This document shows positions 25,601 to 34,765 of a stretch of 64,000 nucleotides of DNA, in pieces. The stretch lies in assembly GCA_004794655.1 (NCBI GenBank), contig SMMW01000576.1, forward strand, positions 5,054,501 to 5,118,500, given 5' to 3'. The position numbers and the translations under genes were made by a program. The DNA is from Marisa cornuarietis (Eukaryota; Mollusca; Gastropoda; Architaenioglossa; Ampullariidae). Under the pieces are notes generated by a model, which worked only from the letters and a program-made list of their open reading frames with translations, searched no databases and was not told where the DNA came from. Numbering within the stretch: the first letter of the stretch is position 1; each line of letters starts with the position of its first letter.

Positions 25601-27463
25601 TCCGCAATTAATTTTTTTATTTATTGTTACAAATGAAGTCTTTTTTTTTTTAAATTAGCCGTTAGATGAAGAGCATTCGTTCAGATATAGCATTTCATTT
25701 TGTTAAACTTGACAAGTCATGTGCCTTTTTATTGCGTTTTTTTAATTTTTAATTTTAATTATTATTTTTTTTATTTTTTTGGTCCAAGTTTTACCACGCC
25801 TGCGACACTAATCGGGTGTACGGACTATGCATCACGGACTACGATACCCTCAGTTTCTGCGACTTTCTGGGCTCGGTGCTGAGCTTCTGGGCACTGCTGG
25901 TGACCATGGGGCGCCTGTCGGATACGTGGCGTACGCTGCTGCTGATGTGCGGGGCGTTGGTCGTCGCTGCCGTGCAAAGCGAGGAAGACGAGCGACACGA
26001 CACCGTGGCCCACGTCGTGCTAGTGGCGGTGGCCGGCCTGGTGCTCGTCGTGAGCTGGGTGAGTGCCGCGCGGACCACAGCGCCCCCTGTCGGTCTTCGT
26101 TTTGCCACTTGTCTAAACATAGCGACGTTTGTGCAGATGCGCCCTAAAGGCAGTGACGTCATTGTTGCTGCAGTCGAATGTATTTCCTGTGACGTCAGAC
26201 GTCCTACAGTAAAATATATGACGTCAGAGACGTAACAAGTACATATGACGTCACTGTCCTGTTTGCTCGACAGCTCTCGTCTGTGAAACTCTTCACGCTT
26301 GCCTCAAGTCCTTCCTTAACCGGAAAAATGCGGAACGTTTGATCCGTTTTGGAAAAGTTTTTATGTAAATGTTACGTGAAAAACACGTAAAACATGGCGA
26401 AAAGTCATACGCTTGTCCAAATTTAAGCGGATTTAACGCAAGGATATTAAACACTGGAATTTTGGCAGTTTTTCTTACCTTTCAAACTAAGGGAGATAAA
26501 CCAGATGTCACGATCGAAATGTATCGCAGTGATTTACCTTTAGAATTAATAATTAGACCCACATACTTAGAGATCATAGCAGTCTGTGGTTAAAACAGTG
26601 AAGATAAGTCCAGTATGTTAAATAAAAATTTGTCAATTTGTATTTCAAGTTGTGTGCATTTGTTTGGCTTAGTAATTTAGTCAGATGAAATCTCGCCCCG
26701 GGAAGGGAACCTGAAGAAACTTTTTACAACTTTTCGCAAAACAAGAAAGGACGTTCAGCTTCAGGAGGGCTTAAGATGATTGTCAATAGAGAGTTTGAGA
26801 TTCAGCGCTCGCACGACGCGTGCGGGAGCGGCAACAAGTAGCGTCACGGGAATTTGCGCCCTACATCATCACATCCACAAAATCCAACCAATCGCTTTCT
26901 CACAACGGATAGGTTTAGAGGCTCGCCGTTCTCGTTGCAGCACACGTCTCTCTACGCGTCGTGGATCTCAAACTCTCTATTAACACTTCGCAAACTGGAA
27001 AAGAGGATTGAACAAGGGTTAGAATGAGGGGTTGGGTTAGGGCTAGTGGGAGTGGTAGTAAAGTTGGCTTAAGCAATCCAAAAAGAAATCAAACTGGTGT
27101 GTAAAGATAGAGCTTTAAAGGCTGAACGACGGCAGCTTTTCTTTGCATAGAAATTGCAATAAACAATGAGACCTTGAGCCAGGAAGAGGAGGTTAACGAC
27201 GTTTGTGCCGTCAACAGGGACTAGAGATGAGACGTCGCCGCAGTCTCTTCCCGTCATGGCGGCGATACGTCTTCTGTCTGCTGCCCGGCGCGCTGCTGGC
27301 CTTGACCGGGATCGTGGTGAACTTCACTGTCACTGACATGGCACGGTACCAGTACTCCCACAGCTTTTGGCATGTCGCTGTCATGCTGGCTCCTTGCTTC
27401 CTCATTCCACCCCGGCCTAAGGATCTGTACGGCAAAGGTTTGTACTCAAGTGTTGCGCATTAA
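9878..27463 (+). CDS. PGAP6: TMEM8/PGAP6-like protein (CREST family, EGF-like plus 7-TM)
   Basis: Exons: 9878-9980, 14945-15125, 15739-about 15940, about 17664-17938, 18227-18426, 22722-22895, 24042-24235, 24441-24586, 25409-25587, 25789-26058, 27218-27463. About 720 aa. Exon 1 encodes a signal-peptide-like start (LLAGSLFLAGVTLG). Exons 2-7 are a Cys-poor ectodomain with N-glycosylation sites. Exon 8 into 9 forms a six-Cys EGF module (CGQFGQC...CVCQAGYRGMTC). Exons 9-11 are the 7-TM CREST domain: LTLSNLFFLPAI, FFFSTFYHACD, YDTLSFCDFLGS and YSHSFWH, with the Ser/His/Asp residues of the proposed hydrolase site retained. Mammalian PGAP6 is a GPI-specific phospholipase A2; TMEM8B lacks a settled function, and this gene cannot be placed between them by eye. 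The exon 3-4 join is unresolved. The stop at 27461-27463 may be natural or a read-through of a donor at 27437. Confidence 0.88.
10185..10366 (-). repeat. tRNA-derived SINE, copy 1
   Basis: The minus strand begins GGGCGGTCCGTTGGCACAAC, with an A-box-like TGGCACAACGG and a B-box-like GGGTTCAGCTCTC at tRNA spacing, followed by a tRNA-unrelated body ending near GGCTCGGCGTAAAACACC. The same arrangement occurs at 37064-37235, which establishes it as a dispersed family. Pol III box identification is by eye. No tRNA function is expected. Confidence 0.75.
11529..11580. repeat. (AC)n microsatellite
   Basis: About 50 bases of near-perfect AC repeat in the first intron of the PGAP6-like gene. Confidence 0.95.
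11975..12115. repeat. Compound AC-rich repeat with a higher-order duplication
   Basis: AC tracts alternate with two near-identical blocks containing ACATGAACACGAACA followed by CGCGCAAA. This shows local duplication of a microsatellite plus its flank. It explains the poly-CV peptides in reverse frames. Confidence 0.85.
12440..13140 (-). mobile_element. 3' fragment of a LINE with RNase H domain
   Basis: Minus-strand frames encode the end of a jockey/CR1-like polyprotein: an RNase H segment (THNTVFIFTLALSVL), then IVIRLRTGHSRVQYHVFTKF, an altered Cys-rich knuckle (CQNCQTLQKLRAKTWP) and FGSLRWLQPTANFIRASG. The order is that of LINE polyproteins with a C-terminal RNase H and zinc-knuckle tail (family knowledge). 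It needs at least two frame changes, and the RNase H part is internally duplicated, so it is a dead copy. Confidence 0.75.
12950..13110. repeat. Tandem duplication of about 84 bp inside the LINE fragment
   Basis: GTTTTCACAAAGCATCTGAG starts at 12950 and recurs at 13034. The two units match through TTTGTGGAGTAC and TTTCAATTTC, the second being about 7 bases shorter. A partial third start lies at 13111. Confidence 0.9.
13804..14009. repeat. 18-bp minisatellite, about 11 copies
   Basis: Tandem units of AATAGTAACTGTGTGGAT with TATTAAC and GTGAAG variants. The period stays at 18 bases, which is why one reverse frame stays open across it and yields a repetitive HTVTIYPHSYY peptide. Degenerate units may continue to about 14130. 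Confidence 0.95.
15155..15208. repeat. (AC)n microsatellite just after exon 2 of the PGAP6-like gene
   Basis: About 54 bases of AC repeat starting roughly 30 bases after the exon 2 donor at 15126. Confidence 0.95.
15590..15738. repeat. About 30-bp minisatellite abutting the exon 3 acceptor
   Basis: Units of the form TATGTACCCTCAGGCTGTAG followed by TATCTCTATG repeat about four to five times with decreasing quality upstream. The last unit runs into CTCTGTCCAG, the inferred 3' splice site of PGAP6-like exon 3. Confidence 0.8.
16617..16670. repeat. (TGCC)n tetranucleotide microsatellite
   Basis: About 11 perfect TGCC units followed by TGTC variants. It accounts for the spurious RQAG repeat peptide on the reverse strand. 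Confidence 0.95.
17003..17598. mobile_element. Fold-back mariner-derived element with two inverted transposase 3' ends
   Basis: TA target duplications flank the element at 17001-17002 and 17599-17600. Both ends read inward as CGAGGTGT followed by long, closely matching arms (left 17003 to about 17125; right 17598 back to about 17475). From about 17340 leftwards the minus strand encodes IRQFLAEKNIAVL and FFLFPKG. From the same point rightwards the plus strand encodes LAPYDFSLFSKFEG and KGTRFEGVETIKR. Both are the C-terminal part of a mariner transposase (family knowledge), so the element consists of two 3' halves placed head to head. Both frames contain stops. It lies in PGAP6-like intron 3. 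Confidence 0.85.
18582..22559 (+). mobile_element. Decayed Harbinger (PIF) DNA transposon, 25-bp terminal inverted repeats
   Basis: Identical 25-bp ends starting GGGTGGATTTCATAGG lie at 18582-18606 and, inverted, at 22535-22559. The subterminal 150 bases are crowded with TTAAG/GTCTTA motifs, as expected for transposase binding sites. A plus-strand HARBI1-like transposase starts at 18806 (MALDCVVYRL, FRDRSNPFE, DRFRFRRELEL) and resumes near 19541 (MVALGFYATGTMQVVV, IAKATIS). It is broken by a frame change near 18970 and a TGA at 19630. The DDE nuclease core is not recognisable downstream. Flanking triplets (CTT left, CCT right) differ by one base, so the target duplication is uncertain. It sits in the intron between exons 5 and 6 of the PGAP6-like gene. 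Confidence 0.85.
18806..19690 (+). pseudogene. HARBI1-like transposase remnant
   Basis: The N-terminal 50 codons match HARBI1-type transposases (RRQLRGDRIFRDRSNPFE). A second block around 19545-19685 matches their helix-turn-helix-like region (VMVALGFYATGTMQVVVADI, ATIS-stop-IITRVSAAFA). Around 18970 the better match moves into another frame (DIDHPFQRKALFRLC). The intervening 500 bases could have been an intron or an insertion. It lacks the catalytic DDE half and cannot encode an active enzyme. Confidence 0.75.
23823..23960 (+). mobile_element. Possible hAT-type repeat terminus
   Basis: CAGGGGTGGGTAACCTTTTT followed by AGGGCCATTT resembles the terminus of hAT/Charlie-like elements (established pattern). 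No matching opposite end or 8-bp duplication was found, so the right boundary is a guess. Confidence 0.35.
26151..26256. promoter_or_regulatory. Cluster of four TGACGTCA palindromes (CRE/ATF-type sites)
   Basis: Perfect TGACGTCA octamers begin at 26154, 26190, 26219 and 26246, about 100 bases after the donor of PGAP6-like exon 10. The first and last extend into an 11-base inverted repeat, CAGTGACGTCA and TGACGTCACTG, so the segment may instead be a tiny inverted-repeat element. CREB/ATF binding is inference from the motif only. Confidence 0.6.
26785..26981. mobile_element. MITE-like element with 17-bp terminal inverted repeats
   Basis: AATAGAGAGTTTGAGAT at 26785-26801 is matched in inverse by ATCTCAAACTCTCTATT at 26965-26981. 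The 197-bp length is typical of a MITE. No clear target duplication was seen and the family is not identified. The interior is GC-richer than the flanks. It lies in the last intron of the PGAP6-like gene. Confidence 0.7.
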
Positions 27464-27654
27464 TACACAAACAAAATCTCGTTTTTGCTTATTATTATTT
27501 TTTTTTCTTTTACTCTCCATTTTTTGTAGGCTGTGTTGCACTGAGATTTTGAAGCGTTATAGTGTTCAGATTTAAAGCGACGTTGAAATTCTAGTTCTTA
27601 CTGTTAGCTAATGTTTGAACTAATTTTCCTCTTTGTTATACTATTAGGTTAATG

Positions 27655-27685
27655 CTTCTGAAATACCCAACCCTTCTGAAACTTT
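27655..27685. repeat. 31-bp dispersed repeat, copy 1
   Basis: Begins CTTCTGAAATACCCAACCCT and is identical over 31 bases to 33093-33123, while the flanks differ. The unit itself contains CCTTCTGAAA after CTTCTGAAA. Origin unknown. Confidence 0.8.
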
Positions 27686-28821
27686 GTTCTCATTAGTGGC
27701 TGTTATAAGAGTGTTTCCTCAAAATTAAATAATGGGGAAAAAATTGAAATCTTACTTAAAGGAGGCAGTGTCATTCTTCACACACACACACACACACACA
27801 GAGAAAGAGAAAGAGTTGGAGAGAGCTTTATTTAATTCCAAACTGTTTTTGTCTGAAAAGAGACTTGGCTGAAAAACATTCAGCGTACCGACCACTAGTG
27901 GAAATAATTGCACCAAGGCTTTCTAGGCAGTCTTTGCATGTGAAATCCGTCAATCTTCGTGTGTTTTGTTTGTTCTGTTTGTTTTTTTTTAAACATTTTT
28001 ATTCCACAATACATACATGTACAACACATTACAATCATATATAGAATAATTAAAAATATAAGCAGCGTACATATACACAAACAACATAATATACACATAA
28101 GATAATATAAATAACATATAACAAGGCAATCAATGTTGGTGTGTTGTAGACCAGATGACCAGCATCCAATCCGTCCTTTCTCACAATGAGAGACCAGACG
28201 CCGTTCCAGCTTCAAGAGGCAGCCACGTCTCTGAACGGACCCCTCTGATAACATCGGCTCGTGGGTCCACTGGCCACAGTGACGTCACTGTATACGGTTG
28301 AACGTAACAAGCTGGAGAGAGTGTTGTTCCGGATTTCATAATTCAACTTGTCGACTGCAAAATCACACACTCAGTTTGACTAGCTATCAAAGGAGGAATG
28401 TGTATATTACTGAATTAATGAATGGTTTGATTTGAATTGTGTAACAGTGATATTTATTTCAGCAGCAGAAGGAACAATGCGCCAATTGCATTTCAGTTTT
28501 ATGAGCTTTAGGCTCGGGACTAATACTGTATTAATTTCAATCCCTTTTTTTAATATTGCCTATCAACATCGCATTATGATTTTGACACATATAGACTTTA
28601 AGCTTATCGAAATTACGTAACTGTGTCATTAACGTGAACCTAGTCACAAACTTCATCCTCGTTTTCACAAAACAAAAATAACAGTTAAAAGCGACAACAA
28701 CACCCGGCATTGTCAGGGTCTGACAGGAGCGTTTAAAAACTCTTCTTCTCACGAGACGAAAAGGTTGAGACACAAGGAACCAGATTGGCGTCTGCCTCTG
28801 CTCTCACATACTGTTTGTAGG

Positions 28822-28984
28822 CAGGCCCGTTCTTAGCCCCGTGGGGCCCGAGGCACAGGTCATGTGCGGGGCCCTCGGCCATACCTTAGTTACCATATTA
28901 ATCAAAAGCGCAGGGCCCGACTACTATCAAAAGCGCGGGGCCCTAGGCAGATGCCGCGTCTGCCTGCCCCTAAGTACGGCCCTG
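28822..28984. mobile_element. hAT-type MITE with perfect 8-bp target-site duplication
   Basis: TTTGTAGG occurs at 28814-28821 and again at 28985-28992, directly flanking a 163-bp segment that begins CAGGCCCGTTCTTAG and ends, inverted, CAGGGCCGTACTTAG. The 8-bp duplication and CAGGG-type ends are diagnostic of the hAT superfamily. The interior is rich in GGGCCC and codes for nothing. Confidence 0.9.
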
Positions 28985-30519
28985 TTTGTAGGAATTATTT
29001 TTTGCTCGTTACTTGCTATCTTGTCATACAACCACCATACCAGCTGTCACCATCTCCCTGAGTTTAAAGCCGGCACTTGGTGCAGGTCGGGATGCAAGAT
29101 GGAGTGCTGGCTGATTTATTTCTATGCTCTGTGTCATCCTTGATTCTAGCAGACTGTTCATTTACTGTACTAGACACACTGCTTCAATCACGTGTTATTG
29201 TAACACGACTGGAATGTGTTCACTACTATGTGGTTTCTCTCTCTCTCCCACACACACACACACACACCCTGATATTTTGTGGAAATTGACCTCAGTATAG
29301 ATTTATATAAAAAAGTAAAAATTAAAATTAAAAAAAAACTTCGAATCTTTCGATTGTGTGTCATTTTACACGAGTTACGTTACACGCATGGACTGCCTGA
29401 CTTCGGGTAGCTGGTACGTGTTAGTGGTACCGATTGTGATATTTTATATGATAATTTGTTTTTGTTAGGGTTTCGACCAAAAAGCCAATGGTCTGTCGCT
29501 GTACCATAGCTGTCACAGAGGTTTGATAAAGCATCAATTAAGGCTTATTAGCAAACAAAAGATTTCAGTTTTTAAAGGACTTCGCATAAGCTGCCAATCG
29601 CCAAGCCTACGCCATATCTTTGATAAAAATGAACAGTCCGGCGTATGATAAGAGCAATTCAAGTTACTGGTTGTGAGCTGGGGTACCATCGTTCAGGTGC
29701 ACGACACGTCACCAGTCACACCAGGTGGCTATCGAGAAAGAATTCATGCAACTATTCCATCTTATGGTCGCCGTTTTGTGGATGTGTGCTTGGCACCAAA
29801 TCTTGATAAATCTGCAGTCTTCTGATTTTCCGCACGGGTGTGGGAGGGACGTTGACCGGTGTGCGAGACTTATAGGGGCGTGAGCATGTGTTCGCGAAAC
29901 GGTGACTACTGCAGAGTCGTGTTCAATAGGCACTCAAACGATGACAGCACGAAAATAGCCACTACGGGTGGTAACCGTGAACTGACCTTCACCTGTCTCA
30001 GCTGGTCTTGGGCTGAGCCACTACACACGAAGGGGAGACAACCCACACACTTCTTGCAATGTTCCCCGCCTGGTGATGGTCTCCCCTGCTGATTTTGTTC
30101 CACTACGGACGTGGTTCCACCGTGAAACATTACTACTTCGTGTATGCTCTTCGCTAATTGTCTCGTAAGTAAAGATATCCATAAATTATTAATTATATAA
30201 TTATTGACTGAGGATCGTGTTGGACGACGAGTTACAAAATAATCGGGGAATCACAGCGCGTGTCCAGTGGTCACACGAGGGATTTGAACATAACGTGGCG
30301 TGGAGACTATCCTGCGGACCGTGCGTGACTCACCAAGTCAGTTTCACGTATTTGATGATTATGTGAACTATATAGCCTACAGCGATAAAATGCATGCTAA
30401 ATGTGGATCTCAAGGTAAGTACGTTTTGTGAAAACAATGAATAATGACCACTTTGTAAACCCGTCTTTGTGCAAACGCAAGTTTGGGTTGATATTTTTAA
30501 AGTACTGTGCTGCTGCTGT

Positions 30520-30522
<3 letters not shown>

Positions 30523-30572
<50 letters not shown>
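30523..30572. repeat. (TG)n microsatellite
   Basis: About 50 bases of perfect TG repeat in the intergenic region upstream of the receptor gene. Confidence 0.95.
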
Positions 30573-30573
<1 letters not shown>

Positions 30574-31520
30574 ACCATTATAGCGGCGTAGGAACCAGGG
30601 GATGGGGGGGCCGCTCCCTTAAAAAAAAAAAACATACTGAGGGGACAAGAATGTGAACGTCATTCAGTATCGTCATGGAGTTTGCCCCTCCACCTCCCCA
30701 AAGCCGTGCATCTTCCTACACCACTGCATTATGAAGGCACTGTTTACAGTTTTGTTTAGGGTAAAAGAAAAGTTCTTAGACTTTTCCGACATCACGTGGG
30801 CACATATAATTGTCTGTCCCCCACTTCGAGGCTGCACCAGATATAATTGCTTTAGTCTGAGTGAAAGAGTCGATGGTTTCCAGTCGTACGTAGTCTTGAT
30901 CGTGAGACTGATCTGTGCAACGGCTTTAGGGAGAGGACAGAAAATTGAGTACAGCGTAGAATGTTTCGTACATTAATTGCTCTCAGCACTTACAGCTGTT
31001 TCGTTTACAGAGAACATTCAGGTTAAACTTACTAAAAATAAAAAAAAAATTCTGTTTCATAAAAATATTCTTTTCCTGACGTAAGACAGTGTTTTTATGA
31101 AGTTTTTTTCTGTTTATTTAAATCATGTCAATTTGTACGGATTGGTTTAACAATCAATTCGTGGTACATGTATTTACGAGCATCATTTTATGAAGCGAAA
31201 TGCTCATCAACTGGGAGTGTGGGGGGGGGGCTAGGTAGAAACGGTAAAGTGCGGAAGAGTTGAGGAGGGAAGAAAGCGTAGTATACAGACTTCTATGATT
31301 TGGTAAGTCTGTGGCATAGTATATGGTTCAAGGTATGTAACTCCATCAATGCGTTCATCTGGTATAATGCGTTTATCTCCCGTGCCATTGCATTTTCATT
31401 TCCCCTCTTTTACATTTGTTTGAAAATGAAAATGTCTCAAATATGTGTGTGCTTACTCATTTAATAGTACCAGCTATCTATTTGTCTTTTTTCACAGTTA
31501 ACCTTTGGTTAGTCCAAGAA

Positions 31521-33140
31521 ATGGGGCTGCAAGTAGCATTGACATTAGTTCTTATCTTTCTTTCTTCTGGAGAATCTCGAAGAGGTACGTTTAAGCCTTT
31601 ACTGGGAAAAAATATGTAAGAGATGGCCTTTTGAGACGGGGGTGTTAATATTGCATTTTTATTCACAAATCAAAAGATAATCGCAATTTATTCTTTAGCT
31701 AGCACATCTGTATAATAATAAGTTGGAAGAAGAAATGTGAGAAATAAATCTTCATTCAATTAGTCGCCTTTGTTCGCTTTTTCAGAAAAAAACTAGTAGA
31801 AATAATGGGTTATCAGGCCACTTAATGCGATATTTTATAACCAGATGAACATTAAAAAAGTAAGATGTCACTTATTTGGGTTATAGTGTAGGTTACTCTT
31901 TTTTGTTGTTGCTCATTATGGAAGGTTTTGAAAAATGTCCACGTGGACAGTTTGGAAAGAACTGTCTCTACGACTGCCATTGTTATGACGGTGAGGACTG
32001 TGACAAGATCACCGGAAGCTGCGGAGCCATTGGCTGTGAAAGTGGTTACGTTGGTGACGCTTGTCAGTATGGTACGTTGGTGACGCTTGTCAGTATGGTA
32101 CGCTAAAATAAAAAATATCTTTTTCTCTTCTTTTCGAGCCCCCAAGCGTACGTTTAACCAGAACACCCTTCTCCACACCCTCAGTTCTCTTACGAACTTC
32201 CAATGTTTTCTCCTCCCTGCTTCTATTGTGAGGCTGTGTGTCTGTCGTTCTATCTCACTGCGTGGGTTTAACCAAGTGCATCCTACTTTCAGTAAACCTG
32301 GCCTACAACAAGAACACGTCAGACCACTCTAAGACCCTGGTGGATGGCTCTGAAGTCTCGTGCAGACCCGTGGCAGTGCATGCTATTTTTGTGGATCTTG
32401 GCCAGACCCACTGGATTCGTCGTGTGAAGATACTTGTCGAAGGTGGTGAGAAATTATATTGACAGTTACAAACTAGTCTCGAATAACGAACTAATGATAA
32501 TATTAAACCTTATTTTCTTTAGTCTTGACATCTTTGGATTTTGAGACCGAACTTACTTTAGTGTTGTCTCTATACCATCCATCTAGCCACTCATCCTTCT
32601 TTCAATCTTGAACTATGTTGTTTTCTCGCGTATATACACGAAGGATCGTTTATGCAAGCTATGGTTGTTCTTTTCGAAGGAAAACTGGAGAAAAACGAAT
32701 TTTTTCTTGCGGCGACTAATACCTCGGAAGTGGCACCGCCGGATATGACGTGGTCACCCGAAGCTCTGGTCACGTGGCCTAAAGACAGTGTGGCAGAAGT
32801 TGCCTTTGACAGCTTTCTTCGCGCCCGTTACGTGTGGTTGGGAGGGAAGAATTTCACCGCCTGCGAAGTTCTGGTCTATGGCGGTAAGCATAACGGGATT
32901 AACGGGAAGACAGGTCCACAGGGTTTTGAGAAGACCACAGCCATGACACTAGCGCCCCCTGTGGTCGACTGCAAGTGTTCTGACGTTCTTATCTTGCTGA
33001 TGATTGAGAAGTCTATGGTAACGAAACAGGCACAGAAAAAAAGTTAATGCCTCGAAAGTTTGATTTCAGAGATTTCTGTGAGACCTATTTCACTTCTGAA
33101 ATACCCAACCCTTCTGAAACTTTTGTGAAGCACTGATGAC

Positions 33141-33199
<59 letters not shown>

Positions 33200-34718
33200 T
33201 ACCGAGGAGAGATAGATACGCCACTCCAATAATAACATCTGTTACTGGATTACAGGTCGAAACTTAGCGCTTCGCCGAACAACTTTGCAGTCGTCCACCC
33301 TGGGAACGCAGGTCTCGGGCCTCGCGGTGAACGGTGTGACGTCACCAGAGGTGGTCGAGGTGGGGTGCTCCAGCACGGTCCCCGAAGACCAGCCGGACAG
33401 CCGCTTCCCTAGGAACGAGAGCGCGTGGTGGCAGGTGAACCTCAGATCCAACCACGTCATCAGACAGATCCGAGTCTACACAGGCCACGACTGTGAGCAC
33501 CGGCCATATCTTGCGACTAATACCTGTCACTTGTTTCTTACCCAAATATACAGTAATATTGTAACATTGACTAATGCATGTCACTTGTTTCTTAGCCGAA
33601 TACAGAAATATCATACTGACAGTGTCATTTAAATTAAAATTAGAATATGAAAACGTTAATTATTATAATGGCTACTCCTTACCTTGTAATCACTTTTTTG
33701 TCTTTGTTCATTATTGTCTATTTTTCCGTATTATTCCTTGTCACATAGAAGCACTTTTCTACATTTTGAAAAAAAAAAGAAGAAAAAAGTGAATAAATTA
33801 TTCAATTTGTATATTTTTTCCCTGAAAAAAATCCATTATGACTTGTACAAGGAACGTTAAGATTTAGCCAGTAATGAAAGTCTCCCTGTCTCAAGAGTCA
33901 GTGATGCTGACTACACACCGACAGCTGAGTTAGAGTCGGTCAGTAAAATTATTGTAGGGGTGGTGCTTCGTCTGTCTGATACAGTCCAGGATCGTTTGCG
34001 GGGGTTCCGACTGCTGACTAGGTCCACGGAAGACGCCAGCTTAACGACAATGTACCAGTCATCTGGCAACCGTCTCGGAGAGGTCGTTGACATCATCCCG
34101 CCCTACCTGGCTGAGGTGGCGCTGCTGAGGCTGCAGTTGAACGGCAAGAGCCAGGTCCTCACTTTGTGTGAGGTGCAGGTGCTGGGCGGTGAGTCAAGTA
34201 GTCTGATGATGTCTCTCTGCCTGCCTACCTTCATCCTGTCTTTCTCTCCTCATCCTCTGGCCTTCCTCAGGCATGCCTTCCTCTCATTCTGTGTTCGTGT
34301 AGTCGCACACGCCTGCCCGTCTCAATGGTGCTAATCTGTCAACTGAAAATAAACTGTGTATTGTGTTGCAGATTGTCCCAATATGACCTACGGACCAGAC
34401 TGCGATCTCCAATGCGAATGCCTAGATCCGTCAGAAGTCTGCGACTCCTTTTCCGGTTCCTGCCTGTCGGACAAGTTGAACCGCAATGAAACGTCAGAGA
34501 AGACACAAGAAAGTAAGAAACTTTTTTTCTGAAGCGCCACAGGCCCGGAATAATGCACTATACAAATTCACATAATAATTATTATTATTATTATTATTGG
34601 CGTGCTTCTGAAGAGTTACATTTAAGGTGTGCTTTTGATTTCGAATAGTATTGATGAACAGTACCAGACATTGCAGGTTAATCTGGTGTACCTTCTGCAT
34701 TAAGCTACGCGCGCGCGC

Positions 34719-34765
<47 letters not shown>

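Larger units (their letters stand above)
27464..31520. other. Intergenic region between PGAP6-like and receptor genes
   Basis: No gene supported. The stretch holds a short AC run near 27779-27800, AT-rich sequence at 27990-28130 that resembles a retroposon 3' tail, a 16-bp palindrome ACAGTGACGTCACTGT (28276-28291), a hAT MITE (28822-28984) and a (TG)n tract (30523-30572). A further 3' exon of the PGAP6-like gene could lie in its first part, but I could not identify one. Confidence 0.45.

Noticed and set aside
27895..28254. 119-codon minus-strand ORF with hydrophobic stretch
   Set aside because: The hydrophobic part is translation of AT-rich, TAC/ATA-rich sequence. It may be a retroelement tail but no clear reverse transcriptase motif remains.
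33044..33238. Poly-asparagine ORF
   Set aside because: Reverse translation of the (TTA)n microsatellite.
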